Program-made: the position numbers and the translations under genes
The notes under the pieces: model-generated
What the model was told of the DNA's origin: nothing
The model's input: the letters and a program-made list of their open reading frames with translations, nothing else
The model's database searches: none
From: Eubacteriales bacterium
GTDB taxonomy: Bacteria; Bacillota; Clostridia; Lachnospirales; Lachnospiraceae
DNA: 39,067 nt
Direction: 5' to 3'
NCBI GenBank assembly: GCA_030536555.1
Contig: JAUNPU010000030.1
Span: 1-39,067 of the forward strand
In this document: piece by piece, positions 16,365-25,685 of the stretch
Position numbering within the stretch: position 1 is the first letter of the stretch
Layout of the letters: every line of letters starts with the position of its first letter

Positions 16365-17045
16365 TCACTGTTTTTCAAAATACTGCGGATATCTCTGCCG
16401 GATGGCAGCCTCGTCCACATGGAACCGTTCCAGATGCTTCTTCATGCAGTTCTTTGCGGTCTCCGCATCATGAAGCTTCACCGCCTCGAAGATCTGCCGG
16501 TGATCCTCCATCCACTTCTGCTCCTTCACCGCATGGACAGACATGTTGCGGACCCGGTCAAAATGAATGGTGATGCTCTTCATCATCTCGTAAGCCTGCA
16601 TCTTGCCTGCCGACTGAAACAGCAGCCGGTGGAAGGAATCGTCCAGCTCCAGCATCCGCTCGGATGCCTGATGCTCCAGATAGAACTTCTGCAGACCGAT
16701 ATTCTCCTCCAGATCCCGGATCGCCTTCTCGTCCGCCATACTGCAGGCAAGCTCAACCACAGCCACCTCCAGCACACTGCGCACGAACTGCGCCTCCTCC
16801 ACCAGACTGTAATCAATGAGCGCCACCTGACTTCCCCGCTGCGGGTAGATGTCCACCACCCTGGCCTTTGCCAGATCCAGCAGAGCCTCACGCACCGGAG
16901 TACGGGATAGTCCCATCTGTGCAGCCAGATCCCGGTCACTGATTGCCATACCAGGTTCCAGTTCCAGATTGACGATATTGTCCTTAATCATGCGCATCGC
17001 ATAATCCCGTCCGCTTTCATTCGAACGGCGTTCTGTAATCTCCAT
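16365..17045 (-). CDS. GntR/FCD family regulator, probable UxuR
   Basis: 226 aa. The N-terminal winged helix reads ISDRDLAAQMGLSRTPVREALLDLAKARVVDIYPQRGSQVA. The C-terminal FCD all-helical effector domain has LDDSFHRLLFQSAG and an EDHRQIFEAVKLHD segment with metal/ligand-binding His. It lies between uxuA and uxuB. The uxuA promoter holds a TTGGTCAACTAA site matching the YnGTnnACnR pattern of FCD regulators, so it probably represses this operon and is relieved by a hexuronate intermediate (inference). Confidence 0.92.
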   Translation of the reverse strand: MEITERRSNESGRDYAMRMIKDNIVNLELEPGMAISDRDLAAQMGLSRTPVREALLDLAKARVVDIYPQRGSQVALIDYSLVEEAQFVRSVLEVAVVELACSMADEKAIRDLEENIGLQKFYLEHQASERMLELDDSFHRLLFQSAGKMQAYEMMKSITIHFDRVRNMSVHAVKEQKWMEDHRQIFEAVKLHDAETAKNCMKKHLERFHVDEAAIRQRYPQYFEKQ

Positions 17046-17124
17046 GCTGCGCCCCCAATCCAGTTGTATCTGTCACGGCAGCCCCGGTGTCAGGGCCGGG
17101 GCTGTCAATGCGTCTTTGTCTGTC

Positions 17125-18204
17125 TTATCTGGATGCCTTGTCGATTGCTTCCCACAGACCATTTAAGTAGCATGCACCCAGAGCACGGTCATACAGACCA
17201 TAACCTGGACGGCCAACCTCATCCCAGATCATTCTTCCGTGGTCCGGACGAACATATACATCATGCGGGCAGGTATCGTATACAGCCTTCACGATCTCGT
17301 ACATATCCAGATCGCCGGTGGAGGACAGATGAGCCGCCTCGCGGAAGCAGCGCTCGCCTAAGTACTTCACGTTGCGGATATGCAGGCAGGCAATGCGGTC
17401 CTTCTCACCGAAGTGACGGATAATAGCCGGAATATCATTTGCCGGGTTGGAGCCCAGAGAACCGGTACACAGGCACAGTGCGTTTGCCGGTGAATCGTGC
17501 AGTGCAACGATCTTGTCAAAATCCTCCTGGCTGTGGGAAATACGCGGCAGACCAAAGATCGGCCATGCCGGATCATCCGGATGAACAGCCATCTTCACGC
17601 CAACTTCCTCACATACCGGAATGATGGCATCCAGGAAGTACTTGTAGTTCTCACGCAGCATATCCGGGGTAATGCCCTCGTACTGCTTTAAGGTCTGCTC
17701 TAAGAGTGCCAGACGCTCCGGCTCCCAGCCCGGAAGGGTGAATCCGTTGCAGTCCTCAGCGGTCTTCTTCACAATATCAAGAGGAGTCATGTTGCCAAGC
17801 TCTTTCTCATCGTAGTACAGGCTGTTGGAGCCGTCCTCTTCGATCACACGAGCCAGGTCGGTACGCAGCCAGTCAAATACCGGCATGAAGTTGTACACGA
17901 TAACCTTAACGCCATACTTTGCCAGGTTACGGATGGTAGTGATGTAGTTCTCGATGTACTGATCGCGGGTCGGCAGGCCCATCTTGATGTCCTCATGCAC
18001 GTTCACGCTCTCGATAACCTCGCACTCCAGACCAGCTTCATGTACATGCTCCACATAAGCCTTAACCTCTTCCTCGGTCCACACCTCTCCTGCTGCCTTG
18101 TAGTCCAGAAGGCCCATCAGACCGGTCATGCCCGGGATCTGCTTGATCTGCTTCAGGGTGATGGAATCACTGTCTTCTCCGTACCAGCGGAATGTCATTT
18201 TCAT
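17125..18204 (-). CDS. uxuA: Mannonate dehydratase UxuA
   Basis: 359 aa, family length. It dehydrates D-mannonate to 2-keto-3-deoxygluconate. Seen: [17 protein letters not shown], the [15 protein letters not shown] start, [21 protein letters not shown] (metal-binding His), [24 protein letters not shown] and [13 protein letters not shown] near the end. The start is ATG 18204 behind AAGGAGG. First gene of the operon with a clear promoter and operator upstream. Confidence 0.97.
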   Translation of the reverse strand: MKMTFRWYGEDSDSITLKQIKQIPGMTGLMGLLDYKAAGEVWTEEEVKAYVEHVHEAGLECEVIESVNVHEDIKMGLPTRDQYIENYITTIRNLAKYGVKVIVYNFMPVFDWLRTDLARVIEEDGSNSLYYDEKELGNMTPLDIVKKTAEDCNGFTLPGWEPERLALLEQTLKQYEGITPDMLRENYKYFLDAIIPVCEEVGVKMAVHPDDPAWPIFGLPRISHSQEDFDKIVALHDSPANALCLCTGSLGSNPANDIPAIIRHFGEKDRIACLHIRNVKYLGERCFREAAHLSSTGDLDMYEIVKAVYDTCPHDVYVRPDHGRMIWDEVGRPGYGLYDRALGACYLNGLWEAIDKASR

Positions 18205-18271
18205 GGTAAAGTCCTCCTTAAATAAATGTGATATTGATATGTTATTTTGTCTCTATCTCTTCCGTAAGTTC

Positions 18272-18300
18272 AGTATAACACACCTTTTCCAATTGGTCAA
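18272..18300 (-). promoter_or_regulatory. Promoter of uxuA operon
   Basis: TTGACC (18300-18295), 17 bp, TATACT (18277-18272) on the minus strand. A leader of about 60 nt precedes the AAGGAGG site. Confidence 0.85.
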
Positions 18301-18313
18301 CTAATATATTAGT
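18293..18313. promoter_or_regulatory. Operator region for GntR/FCD regulator
   Basis: TTGGTCAACTAA (18293-18304) fits the FCD-type operator and overlaps the -35 box. It is fused to a perfect 14-bp palindrome ACTAATATATTAGT (18300-18313). Two overlapping dyads at the -35 suggest repressor binding, perhaps by two dimers. Confidence 0.7.
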
Positions 18314-18380
18314 CTATTATTTGTTTTTTTACCAAAACACTTCTCTTAAGTTTGCCACAAAATTAACAATTTATACAAAG

Positions 18381-18440
18381 AAATACGCCCCGCAAAGGTC
18401 ACACACCGGTACTCCGATGCTTTCCCTTGCAGAGCGTATT
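18381..18440 (-). terminator. Terminator after DUF1576 gene
   Basis: On the minus strand AATACGCTCTGCAAGG (18440-18425) pairs with CTTTGCGGGGCGTATT (18397-18382), with two wobbles, followed by a T-rich tail. It separates the long minus-strand run from the uxuA promoter. Confidence 0.8.
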
Positions 18441-18455
18441 CAGATATTCCATATG

Positions 18456-19769
18456 TTACAGGGACAGACCTCCCCGCGCCCTCGCTCTCCGGTCCCGGAT
18501 GGACTGGATGACCGGCACCAGGAATATGGCGACGATGCCGCCTGCAAACCCGTTGTTATAGAGATTCATGCCTCCGTAGACGATGCCCACGTTGAGCGCC
18601 ACCGACGAGTGCAGGAATCCGGCAATGATTCCCGCAGTGACTCCGAACTCGCCCGCAATGGGCGCCAGGGTGGTGGAGAACAGCAGCGCCAGGGACGGCG
18701 CCGGGTCTGTCACATTCCAGCGCTTGGTCATGGCGCCGATCACCACACCGATCATCACCGGCAGAATGTTGCGCACATGCTTTCCCGTGGCACTGAATCC
18801 CACCACCGTGAAAATACCGCCGATGGTCGGTCCATTTAAGTGCCCGCCCAGCAGTACATAGAACCACATGGCCACCAGACCGTTGATGCCCATATTCACC
18901 AGCGTCGCCGCGTCTCCTTCTGATCTTAAGTAATCCGTACCGCTGATTCCGTAGCACTTCAGGATCTCCCGGTACTTTCTCCACACCTGCTTGTCCATGA
19001 GAACGCCCGCCAGGATCATGCTGCCAAACAGCACCGACAGCAGCCAGAGAAATGGCGTGTTGTCCCACTTCGCCCACAGAAGCCTGGACTCGATCACGAT
19101 TCCAAAAGACTTGAACAGGGACACGATCACCGTGGCAATAATGCCCGCGCCAAAGCCCACATTGTACAGAGAATAGCCCTTGTGGGCGAAATGGACATGG
19201 GTACACAGCGGAGGCAGCACGAAGCCGATGGTGATTCCCGTAAATACACACAGGCACACCCGAAGCAGAAACGGCAGATGCCCGATCAGCATCACCTGGG
19301 TAATGATGGGCGACAGACTGGTGCCGTAAAATCCTACATAGATATAGCGGGAGACGGAGGTCTTGTGATACTTTGCATACAGAACCACTCCCAGCAGGAT
19401 CAGCCAGATATTCATGATATTTTTCCCGAACAGGGAGAAACCGAACATCAGAAAACTGGAGGTAATGGTATGTCCGTCCATCTCCATGCCCAGTCCGTAC
19501 ACGATGCCGATACAAAGCAGCGTCAGGATGCCCGCATTGATAAATGCCGCCCCGACGCCGCCCAGCACAAAATAATCCGTAATCAGAAGGTCCGGCTCCT
19601 GCACCATGAGCATCAGCCCCTTCAGAATCTCACCCGGTGACTGGAAGAAAAATGCCGCCACAATAAAGTAGCAGGGCACCAGCGCCAGCAGCAGAAACTG
19701 CTGATCTCTGCCGGGTCTTCCGTCTTCTCCTCCCAATAATCGCTTCAGCAAGGGTTGTCTCTCTGCCAT
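18456..19769 (-). CDS. DUF1576 polytopic membrane protein
   Basis: 437 aa from ATG 19769 (AAAGG 6 nt upstream). A GTG at 19832 would add 21 poorly conserved-looking residues. About 11 or 12 membrane helices with a two-fold look: HTITSSFLMFGFSLFGKNIMN in the first half echoes PTIGGIFTVVGFSATGKHVRN in the second. It also has YNVGFGAGIIA and YNNGFAGGIVA near the ends of each half. This repeated pattern is typical of DUF1576 as I recall it. No function is known to me. The inverted or tandem repeat with G(F/L)S..GK motifs suggests a channel or transporter. Last gene of a run beginning with uppP and ung. Confidence 0.85.
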   Translation of the reverse strand: MAERQPLLKRLLGGEDGRPGRDQQFLLLALVPCYFIVAAFFFQSPGEILKGLMLMVQEPDLLITDYFVLGGVGAAFINAGILTLLCIGIVYGLGMEMDGHTITSSFLMFGFSLFGKNIMNIWLILLGVVLYAKYHKTSVSRYIYVGFYGTSLSPIITQVMLIGHLPFLLRVCLCVFTGITIGFVLPPLCTHVHFAHKGYSLYNVGFGAGIIATVIVSLFKSFGIVIESRLLWAKWDNTPFLWLLSVLFGSMILAGVLMDKQVWRKYREILKCYGISGTDYLRSEGDAATLVNMGINGLVAMWFYVLLGGHLNGPTIGGIFTVVGFSATGKHVRNILPVMIGVVIGAMTKRWNVTDPAPSLALLFSTTLAPIAGEFGVTAGIIAGFLHSSVALNVGIVYGGMNLYNNGFAGGIVAIFLVPVIQSIRDRRARARGGLSL

Positions 19770-19864
19770 ATACAGCCTTTCCAGGTCGTAATCCCATTTC
19801 ATCCCGCAACTGTTCCCCATGGTCACAGTCACCCTGTCTCACATGCTGCGGACCTGATTCCCAC

Positions 19865-20698
19865 TCAGGCAAGCAGCGCAGTTACCGTAAAGTATGCCAC
19901 CACGATCACGCCCAGCACGATCCGGTAGTAGCCAAAGAACTTAAAGTCATTTTTCTTGATGTAGCCCATCAGGAACCTGATGGAGTACACAGACACCACA
20001 AATGCCACCACCATGCCCAGAATCAGGTAGAAGATCTCCACCCCGGAAAAGTCAAATCCGAACTTCACCAGCTTTAACAGGCTGGCACCGAACATCACCG
20101 GAATACCCAGGAAGAAGGAGAACTCTGCCGCCGCCGCCCGCGAACAGCCCAGAATCATGGCACCCAGAATGGTCGCGCCGGATCTTGAGGTACCCGGAAC
20201 CAGAGACAGCACCTGGAACATGCCGATATAAAATGCTGTCTGGAAGGAGATCTGGGTCACCCGCTGCACCGGAAATTCCGTGTACTGATTGCGGTTCTCC
20301 AGCATGATAAACAGGATGCCGTACACGATCAGCGTGGCCGACACCACATAGCCGTTGTAGAGATGGGCGTCCATCCAGTCATCCAGCAGGAGTCCCAGAA
20401 CAGCCGCCGGAATGCAGGCAACCACAATCTTGATCCACAGGCGGATCGTGGCACGCTTCTGCCCGTCCGTCTTCCCCGGATCAAAGGGATTCAGCTTCTT
20501 AAAGTAGAGCACCACCACAGCCAGAATCGCTCCCAGCTGAATCACCACGCGGAACATACTCATAAATTCCGCTGACACATTCAGGTGAATGATCTCATCC
20601 ACCAGGATCATATGTCCGGTGCTGCTGATGGGAAGCCACTCCGTAAAGCCCTCCACGATACCCAGCACCAGAACCTTCAATAATTCAATGATATTCAT
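19865..20698 (-). CDS. uppP: Undecaprenyl-diphosphatase UppP (BacA)
   Basis: 277 aa membrane phosphatase that recycles undecaprenyl pyrophosphate to the monophosphate lipid carrier for cell-wall and surface glycan synthesis. Signature motifs are [20 protein letters not shown] (catalytic Glu-rich loop) and [10 protein letters not shown]. About eight helices. The start is ATG 20698 behind GAGGGAG, 4 bp after the ung stop, so the genes are coupled. High expression often gives bacitracin tolerance. Confidence 0.97.
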   Translation of the reverse strand: MNIIELLKVLVLGIVEGFTEWLPISSTGHMILVDEIIHLNVSAEFMSMFRVVIQLGAILAVVVLYFKKLNPFDPGKTDGQKRATIRLWIKIVVACIPAAVLGLLLDDWMDAHLYNGYVVSATLIVYGILFIMLENRNQYTEFPVQRVTQISFQTAFYIGMFQVLSLVPGTSRSGATILGAMILGCSRAAAAEFSFFLGIPVMFGASLLKLVKFGFDFSGVEIFYLILGMVVAFVVSVYSIRFLMGYIKKNDFKFFGYYRIVLGVIVVAYFTVTALLA

Positions 20699-20702
20699 TT
20701 GA

Positions 20703-21383
20703 TTACTCCCTCACATTCTCGATCTGCCAGTCGATGGGCGTCAGCCCGTTGGCTTCCAGATAGGCGTTGGTCTTGCTGAAGGGCCTGCTGCCGAAGAATC
20801 CCCGGTAAGCGGACAGAGGACTCGGATGCGGCGCCTCCAGAATCAGATGCTTCGGATTGTTCAGCATGGACTTCTTCATCTGTGCCGGACGCCCCCACAG
20901 GATAAATACCATGGGGCGGTCCTGCTCATTCAGAATACGGATTGCCGCGTCGGTAAATTCCTCCCAGCCGATGCCTCGGTGGGAATTGGCTGCGTGGGCG
21001 CGGACCGTCAGCACCGTGTTCAGCAGCATGACCCCCTGCTTTGCCCACTTGACCAGATAGCCGTTGTCCGGAATGTAGCATCCCAGATCATCGTGCAGCT
21101 CCTGATAGATGTTCACCAGAGACGGCGGAATATCCACATCCGGCTTGACAGAAAAGCACAGTCCGTGGGCCTGACCGATGTTGTGGTAAGGATCCTGCCC
21201 CAGAATCACCACCTTCACCTCAGACAGTGGTGTAAACTGAAACGCATTGAAGATGTCGTTGGCATCCGGAAATACCTGCCGGGTCTCGTACTCATGCTTC
21301 ACCGTGTCATATAGCTTCTTATAATAGGGCTTTCTGAACTCCCCGCTTAAGGGTTCCAGCCAGTCATTCTCAATCGCTGACAT
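20703..21383 (-). CDS. ung: Uracil-DNA glycosylase Ung
   Basis: 226 aa family 1 UDG that removes uracil from DNA. Motif A is [19 protein letters not shown] with catalytic D64. Motif B is [13 protein letters not shown] with catalytic His. [13 protein letters not shown] gives the intervening strand. Complete and normal length. Confidence 0.98.
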   Translation of the reverse strand: MSAIENDWLEPLSGEFRKPYYKKLYDTVKHEYETRQVFPDANDIFNAFQFTPLSEVKVVILGQDPYHNIGQAHGLCFSVKPDVDIPPSLVNIYQELHDDLGCYIPDNGYLVKWAKQGVMLLNTVLTVRAHAANSHRGIGWEEFTDAAIRILNEQDRPMVFILWGRPAQMKKSMLNNPKHLILEAPHPSPLSAYRGFFGSRPFSKTNAYLEANGLTPIDWQIENVRE

Positions 21384-21420
21384 ATACGCTTGCCTCTTTT
21401 CTTATGTAATTTCGCGGACG

Positions 21421-21522
21421 TCCACCTGCTGGCATCCGCTGTCTCGTTGCCTGCTGCCATTCTGCTGGCATCCGCCTGCTGCTGTTCGTTGCCTGCTGCC
21501 ATTCTGCGGGCGTCCGCCTGCT
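21421..21522. repeat. 42-bp tandem repeat between hisF and ung
   Basis: Two near-identical units start at 21444 and 21486 (TCGTTGCCTGCTGCCATTCT then GCKGGCRTCCGCCTGCT), plus a partial copy at 21421-21443 (CTGCTGGCATCCGCTGTC). The second unit runs to the hisF stop codon. It lies in the otherwise gene-free gap between hisF and ung. Confidence 0.85.
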
Positions 21523-22282
21523 ACAGCCGCACCGACAGCCCGCGGCCTCTCAGATACTGCTTCAAGTCCCGGATCTCCAGCTCCTTATAGTGGAACAGGG
21601 ATGCCGCCAGCGCCGCATCCGCCTTCCCCGCAGTCAGAGCGTCATAGAAGTGCTCCTTTGTCCCGGCGCCGCCGGAAGCAATGACGGGAACCGATACGTT
21701 GTCGGCAATCAGGGCAGTCAGCTCATTGTCATAACCTGCCTTGGTCCCGTCGCAGTCCATACTGGTAAGCAGAATCTCGCCTGCCCCCAGGGAATCCGCC
21801 TTCATCGCCCACTCAATGGCATCCAGCCCCGTGTCCACGCGGCCGCCGTTCTTAAATACATTCCAGCCGGAGCCGTCCGCACAACGGCGGGCGTCAATCG
21901 CCACCACCACACACTGGCGTCCGAACTTGTCAGCGGCATTGGAGATCAACTCCGGCGTGTTGATGGCAGAGGAATTGATAGAAATCTTGTCGGCCCCTTC
22001 CCGCAGCAGTCTGCGAAAGTCCTCCACCGTGCGAATCCCGCCGCCCACCGTAAATGGGATAAATACGGTCTCTGCCACCCGGCGGACCATGTCCACCACC
22101 GTCTCTCTTGCATCGGAGGATGCCGTAATATCCAGAAATACCAGCTCGTCGGCTCCTGCCTTGTCATAAGCCGCCGCGATTTCCACCGGATCCCCGGCGT
22201 CCCGCAGATTCACAAAGTTTACACCTTTTACCACCCGTCCGTTATGTACATCCAGACAGGGAATGATTCTCTTAGTCAGCAT
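21521..22282 (-). CDS. hisF: Imidazole glycerol phosphate synthase cyclase subunit HisF
   Basis: 253 aa TIM-barrel. With HisH it converts PRFAR and ammonia to imidazole glycerol phosphate and AICAR in histidine synthesis. [12 protein letters not shown] contains catalytic D11, and VVVAIDARR contains the second catalytic Asp (about D130). TVGGGIRT and [12 protein letters not shown] are the phosphate-binding loops. It follows hisH by 25 bp. Confidence 0.98.
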   Translation of the reverse strand: MLTKRIIPCLDVHNGRVVKGVNFVNLRDAGDPVEIAAAYDKAGADELVFLDITASSDARETVVDMVRRVAETVFIPFTVGGGIRTVEDFRRLLREGADKISINSSAINTPELISNAADKFGRQCVVVAIDARRCADGSGWNVFKNGGRVDTGLDAIEWAMKADSLGAGEILLTSMDCDGTKAGYDNELTALIADNVSVPVIASGGAGTKEHFYDALTAGKADAALAASLFHYKELEIRDLKQYLRGRGLSVRL

Positions 22283-22307
22283 ATGCTACTCCCATCTGCC
22301 CTATCCA

Positions 22308-22913
22308 TTACAGGCTGATAAAATTTTTCAGAATATGAAGTCCCGTATCACTGCTCTTCTCCGGATGGAACTGACAGGCGAAAATATTGCCGCTCTCCAC
22401 CGCAGCGTGAATGGAGACACCGTACTCCGTAGTCGCCGCCACCTGACTCTCATCAGCAGCTTTCAGATAATAGGAATGGACAAAGTACACAAAGGAGCCG
22501 TCGGGAATTCCCGCAAACAGCCGGGTCCCCGGGCGAAGCTTCAGAGAATTCCATCCCATATGGGGCACCTTTCTGCCTTCCCCGTCGGGAATGCGGACAA
22601 TCTCGCCCTGTAACACACCCAGTCCCTCCACGCCGTCGCACTCATCGCTGCGCTCGAACAGCAGCTGCAGTCCCAAACAGATGCCAAGAAGCGGCGTATT
22701 CTGCGCCACCACCTGATGGATCACCTCCACCAGCCCGTACTGATGAAGCCGTTCCATGGCGTCCCCGAAGGAACCGACCCCCGGAAGGATCACCCGGTCC
22801 GCCTTTAATATGGTGTCCCGGTCTCTGGTGATCACCGGCTCATCTCCCAGCGCCAGCAGCGCCTTCTCCACACTTCTCAAATTTCCTGCGTCATAATCAA
22901 TAATTGCTGTCAT
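22308..22913 (-). CDS. hisH: Imidazole glycerol phosphate synthase amidotransferase HisH
   Basis: 201 aa class I glutamine amidotransferase supplying ammonia to HisF. LLGICLGLQLLF has the nucleophile C79, and CQFHPEKSSDTG holds the His-Glu of the triad. ILPGVGSFGDAM is the oxyanion-strand region. No other his genes are in the window, so the his set is split in this genome or continues elsewhere. Confidence 0.98.
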   Translation of the reverse strand: MTAIIDYDAGNLRSVEKALLALGDEPVITRDRDTILKADRVILPGVGSFGDAMERLHQYGLVEVIHQVVAQNTPLLGICLGLQLLFERSDECDGVEGLGVLQGEIVRIPDGEGRKVPHMGWNSLKLRPGTRLFAGIPDGSFVYFVHSYYLKAADESQVAATTEYGVSIHAAVESGNIFACQFHPEKSSDTGLHILKNFISL

Positions 22914-22978
22914 AAGCTTTCATCCTCTTTTCCGGTCCCGTTTTCTCCAGTCGCCATCAATCTCGCTGCCAGTCACAT

Positions 22979-23030
22979 CGTCACCTTCTGACTCGCTCCG
23001 TCATCTTCTGCCAAGCTCCGTCACCCAGCC
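22979..23030. repeat. 20-bp degenerate tandem repeat across a stop codon
   Basis: CGTCAYCTTCTGMC-type units start at 22979, 22999 and 23019, exactly 20 bp apart. The stop codon of the Sir2-like gene (23001-23003) lies within the second unit. Confidence 0.6.
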
Positions 23031-23777
23031 GACTGACAGTTCCGCCACGCTGACTGCCCGGTCCCTAAGCTCCTCCGTCACCTGCGGCAGCTTCTTGTTG
23101 ACCCGGTACAGACAGGACTTCCGGTTGAAAAATGCCGTCTTCTCAAAGGGGAACCGGATCACACCGGGCTTCGAGAAGCCCACGCCCAGCTCCAGAATCA
23201 ACGTCTCCTGATTCAGAGTCCCCGTCAGCCAGCGGGTATACCGGTTCCACTGGGGCAGGTATCCCTCTTCAATATAGGGCTCCGCATCCACGGTATTGCC
23301 CGTCAGCGGCGCACCGCAGTGGGGGCAGATGTCATCCGGAATCTCACCCGGCTCCCAGATATCCTTGGTGCAGCCCTCTGAGCACTGCCGCCAGGTCTCA
23401 TTGCCGCAGGGAGCCACGATCCGCTGCCACCGGCTGTCCTTCTTCATCTCCGGTGCCGGAAAGATCCGGTCCATGGCTTCCAGCGTCTTCTCATCCGCCG
23501 AACAGGACACCGGCTCGACGTGTACCTGATCGGTGGAAACCACCGTCTCCGTCTGACTTCCCAGCTCCGTATCAAAGATCTGCCCGTCCGTCGCCATGGT
23601 AATAATAAAGTAGTCCTTGTCCTTCAGCAGCCGGTAAAGGGCTGCATACGCCTCCCGCGCCTGCTCCTTCGGCAGATGATTCCACTCCTCGCCCAGTCCC
23701 ACCAGCACCTTCCGGCAGGAATCCATGCGTTCCATCAGTCCTGTATCCATATCTTCCAAACGCTCCGTTCTATCCAC
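23001..23777 (-). CDS. Degenerate Sir2-like protein
   Basis: 258 aa. The layout follows the sirtuin fold: CRKVLVGLGEEWN at 21-33 sits where the NAD-binding GAGxS motif should be. YFIITMATDGQ sits in place of the TQNID strand. A zinc-ribbon has C132, C136, C151 and C154. LILELGVGFSKPGVIRFPFEK sits in place of the GTS...P motif. The key NAD-binding and catalytic residues are replaced, so deacetylase activity is doubtful. The assignment is by pattern only. The start is uncertain (GTG 23777; later ATGs possible). It lies between polysaccharide genes and hisH. Confidence 0.6.
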   Translation of the reverse strand: MDRTERLEDMDTGLMERMDSCRKVLVGLGEEWNHLPKEQAREAYAALYRLLKDKDYFIITMATDGQIFDTELGSQTETVVSTDQVHVEPVSCSADEKTLEAMDRIFPAPEMKKDSRWQRIVAPCGNETWRQCSEGCTKDIWEPGEIPDDICPHCGAPLTGNTVDAEPYIEEGYLPQWNRYTRWLTGTLNQETLILELGVGFSKPGVIRFPFEKTAFFNRKSCLYRVNKKLPQVTEELRDRAVSVAELSVGWVTELGRR

Positions 23778-23811
23778 AATATTCTCTTATTCCGGAATGA
23801 TTATCCACCGG

Positions 23812-24738
23812 TTAATTCAGATTTTCCTTCTCTTCCACAATATAGATGGGCCGGTCCTTCAGCTCGCTGAACAGAATTGCAATATACTCTCCGATGATTC
23901 CCACCAGCACAAACAGGATTGCGAACATAAAGCAGTTCAGAATCACGATCGTCGCGTAGCCGCTTGGCGCCCCCTGTCTGGTACACAGAGTGTAAACCAT
24001 CACCGCCACTCCCATCAATGCCGCAAAGATTCCGGCATAAATACCCAGCTTCAGCGGCAGATTGGAAAAGCACAGAATCGTGTTCACCGAAAATGCGAAC
24101 AGCTTCCGAATGCTGTACTTGCTCTCCCCCGCCACCCGGTCGTGTGCCTCATACTCAATGGTCGTCTTGTGAAATCCGATATTCTGCACATAGCCCCGCA
24201 GAAAGCGGACCTTCTCCCGGTAATTGCTCCGAAGCACGTCCGCCGCCGGCCGGGACACGGCAAAGAAGTCCGATGCATTGGGCTCAAACTTCACGTCCGA
24301 CAGGGTATTGATCAGCTTGTAAAATGCAGCCGATGTGATATTTTTCACCAGCCCGGCAGAAGCATTTTTCGTCCGCACCATGCTGATGACTCCGCTGCCG
24401 CCCTCAATCTTCTCAATAATCTCCGGCAGACATTCCGGCGGATGCTGCAGATCCGCGTCCATGCAGACAATGGCATCCCCCTTTGCATAGTCCAGTCCCG
24501 CGATCATCGCCGCCTCGTGCCCGAAGTTCCGGGAAAATGAGGCGACCTTCACCTTCGGATTCTCCGCCGCCAGCTTTTTGAGAATCCCCAGACTGCCGTC
24601 GGCGCTTCCGTCATTGACAAAAATCAGCTCATAGTCCCAGCTTAAGGACTCCAGAATCGGTCTGGCAGTCTGATAAAACAGCGGCAGTGCCTGCTCTTCA
24701 TTGTAGACCGACACCACCACTGACAACAATTGTTCCAT
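23812..24738 (-). CDS. GT2 glycosyltransferase, polyprenyl-phosphate sugar type
   Basis: 308 aa. GT-A domain: SVVVSVYNEEQALPLFY, ELIFVNDGSADGS, FGHEAAMIAGLDYAKGDAIVCMDADLQHPPE (DxD-type metal site). Two C-terminal helices follow (LKLGIYAGIFAALMGVAVMVY and TIVILNCFMFAILFVLVGIIGEY). This is the architecture of GtrB/DPM1-like enzymes that load a sugar onto undecaprenyl phosphate, or of related surface-glycan transferases. The start is ATG 24738 behind AGGAGG. It follows licD in the rfb-type cluster. Confidence 0.9.
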   Translation of the reverse strand: MEQLLSVVVSVYNEEQALPLFYQTARPILESLSWDYELIFVNDGSADGSLGILKKLAAENPKVKVASFSRNFGHEAAMIAGLDYAKGDAIVCMDADLQHPPECLPEIIEKIEGGSGVISMVRTKNASAGLVKNITSAAFYKLINTLSDVKFEPNASDFFAVSRPAADVLRSNYREKVRFLRGYVQNIGFHKTTIEYEAHDRVAGESKYSIRKLFAFSVNTILCFSNLPLKLGIYAGIFAALMGVAVMVYTLCTRQGAPSGYATIVILNCFMFAILFVLVGIIGEYIAILFSELKDRPIYIVEEKENLN

Positions 24739-24806
24739 AGTTAGCCTCCTGCGCCGGAGCAACCCGGCTGTCACGTGAAATCATCCATGTGAGTCTCTGA
24801 TTCCGC

Positions 24807-25652
24807 TCAGACTTCCTCATCAAAAATTCGAATCTTCATGGAAGAATGGGCAGGCACCCGCTGCTCCTTCGGCGGCAGTGTCATGTACTCCCCGTAGATC
24901 CAGGTCAGCACCTCATGCCAGTGCTTCGGCGCCATCAGCTTCGTGTCGCAGAAGTCCAGATCCACCACCTCATCGCACCACTCCTTCTGCAGCGTCACAT
25001 AGAGATAGTCCGGCTGGTAGTTGCTGTAGTAGCGCAGATTGCTGCGGCACTTCCTATCCTTCACCGCCACCATGTGCTGCAGCCGAAGCAGCACCTTCAT
25101 TGGCACGAACCGCCCCACTGCGGACATGCCGCCCACAGCCAGCTTGTGAAAGGTGCTGTATTTGCTGTAGTCCAGATGATACCGGTGCCCCATGGCCATG
25201 CCGTAGATCATCTTGTGCAGAAGCAGGGTCAGATTGGCTGCCCCCTTCTTCTGCGGCAGCTTATCGATGGTAAACAGATCCACCCACAGGTGATTCAGCT
25301 TGCCGCCATAATACTGCATCTCCTCCGTGTCCTCATGCATCTGGCTGTTCTTCCAGATGATCCGGGCCGTAAAGTCATAAAATGTATTCTTCTCCCCCAG
25401 CACCGCCGGAGTCACAAGCTCCATGGTATCTGGCAGCTCCCGGCGCACCACCTTCAAAAATGCATCGTAGTTGGACCTGGTCAGCACCACATCCGCGTCA
25501 TCATCCCATGGGATAAATCCCTGATGACGGACTGCTCCCAGCAGCGTCCCCGCATCCAGCATGTAGGTGATTTTGTACTTCCGGCAGATCCGGTCTATTT
25601 CTTTTAAAATTTTCAAATTTGTCTCATGGACTTTCGTCAAATCGTATGTCAT
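24807..25652 (-). CDS. LicD family phosphotransferase
   Basis: 281 aa. The LicD core is clear: YMLDAGTLLGAVRHQGFIPWDDDADVVL, with the DDDAD metal site. LWVDLFTIDKLP follows. Family members transfer phosphocholine or other phospho-alcohols to surface glycans. The donor here is unknown and no licA/licC genes are in the window. The start is ATG 25652 behind AGGAGG. It lies 33 bp after rfbH. Confidence 0.9.
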   Translation of the reverse strand: MTYDLTKVHETNLKILKEIDRICRKYKITYMLDAGTLLGAVRHQGFIPWDDDADVVLTRSNYDAFLKVVRRELPDTMELVTPAVLGEKNTFYDFTARIIWKNSQMHEDTEEMQYYGGKLNHLWVDLFTIDKLPQKKGAANLTLLLHKMIYGMAMGHRYHLDYSKYSTFHKLAVGGMSAVGRFVPMKVLLRLQHMVAVKDRKCRSNLRYYSNYQPDYLYVTLQKEWCDEVVDLDFCDTKLMAPKHWHEVLTWIYGEYMTLPPKEQRVPAHSSMKIRIFDEEV

Positions 25653-25685
25653 GGGACACCTCCTGTCCGGCTCTCGCCAACTCAT

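Noticed and set aside
24846..25607. Long plus-strand frame opposite licD
   Set aside because: It is an antisense shadow of a gene with clear LicD motifs; the His-rich translation is an artefact of GC-rich codons.
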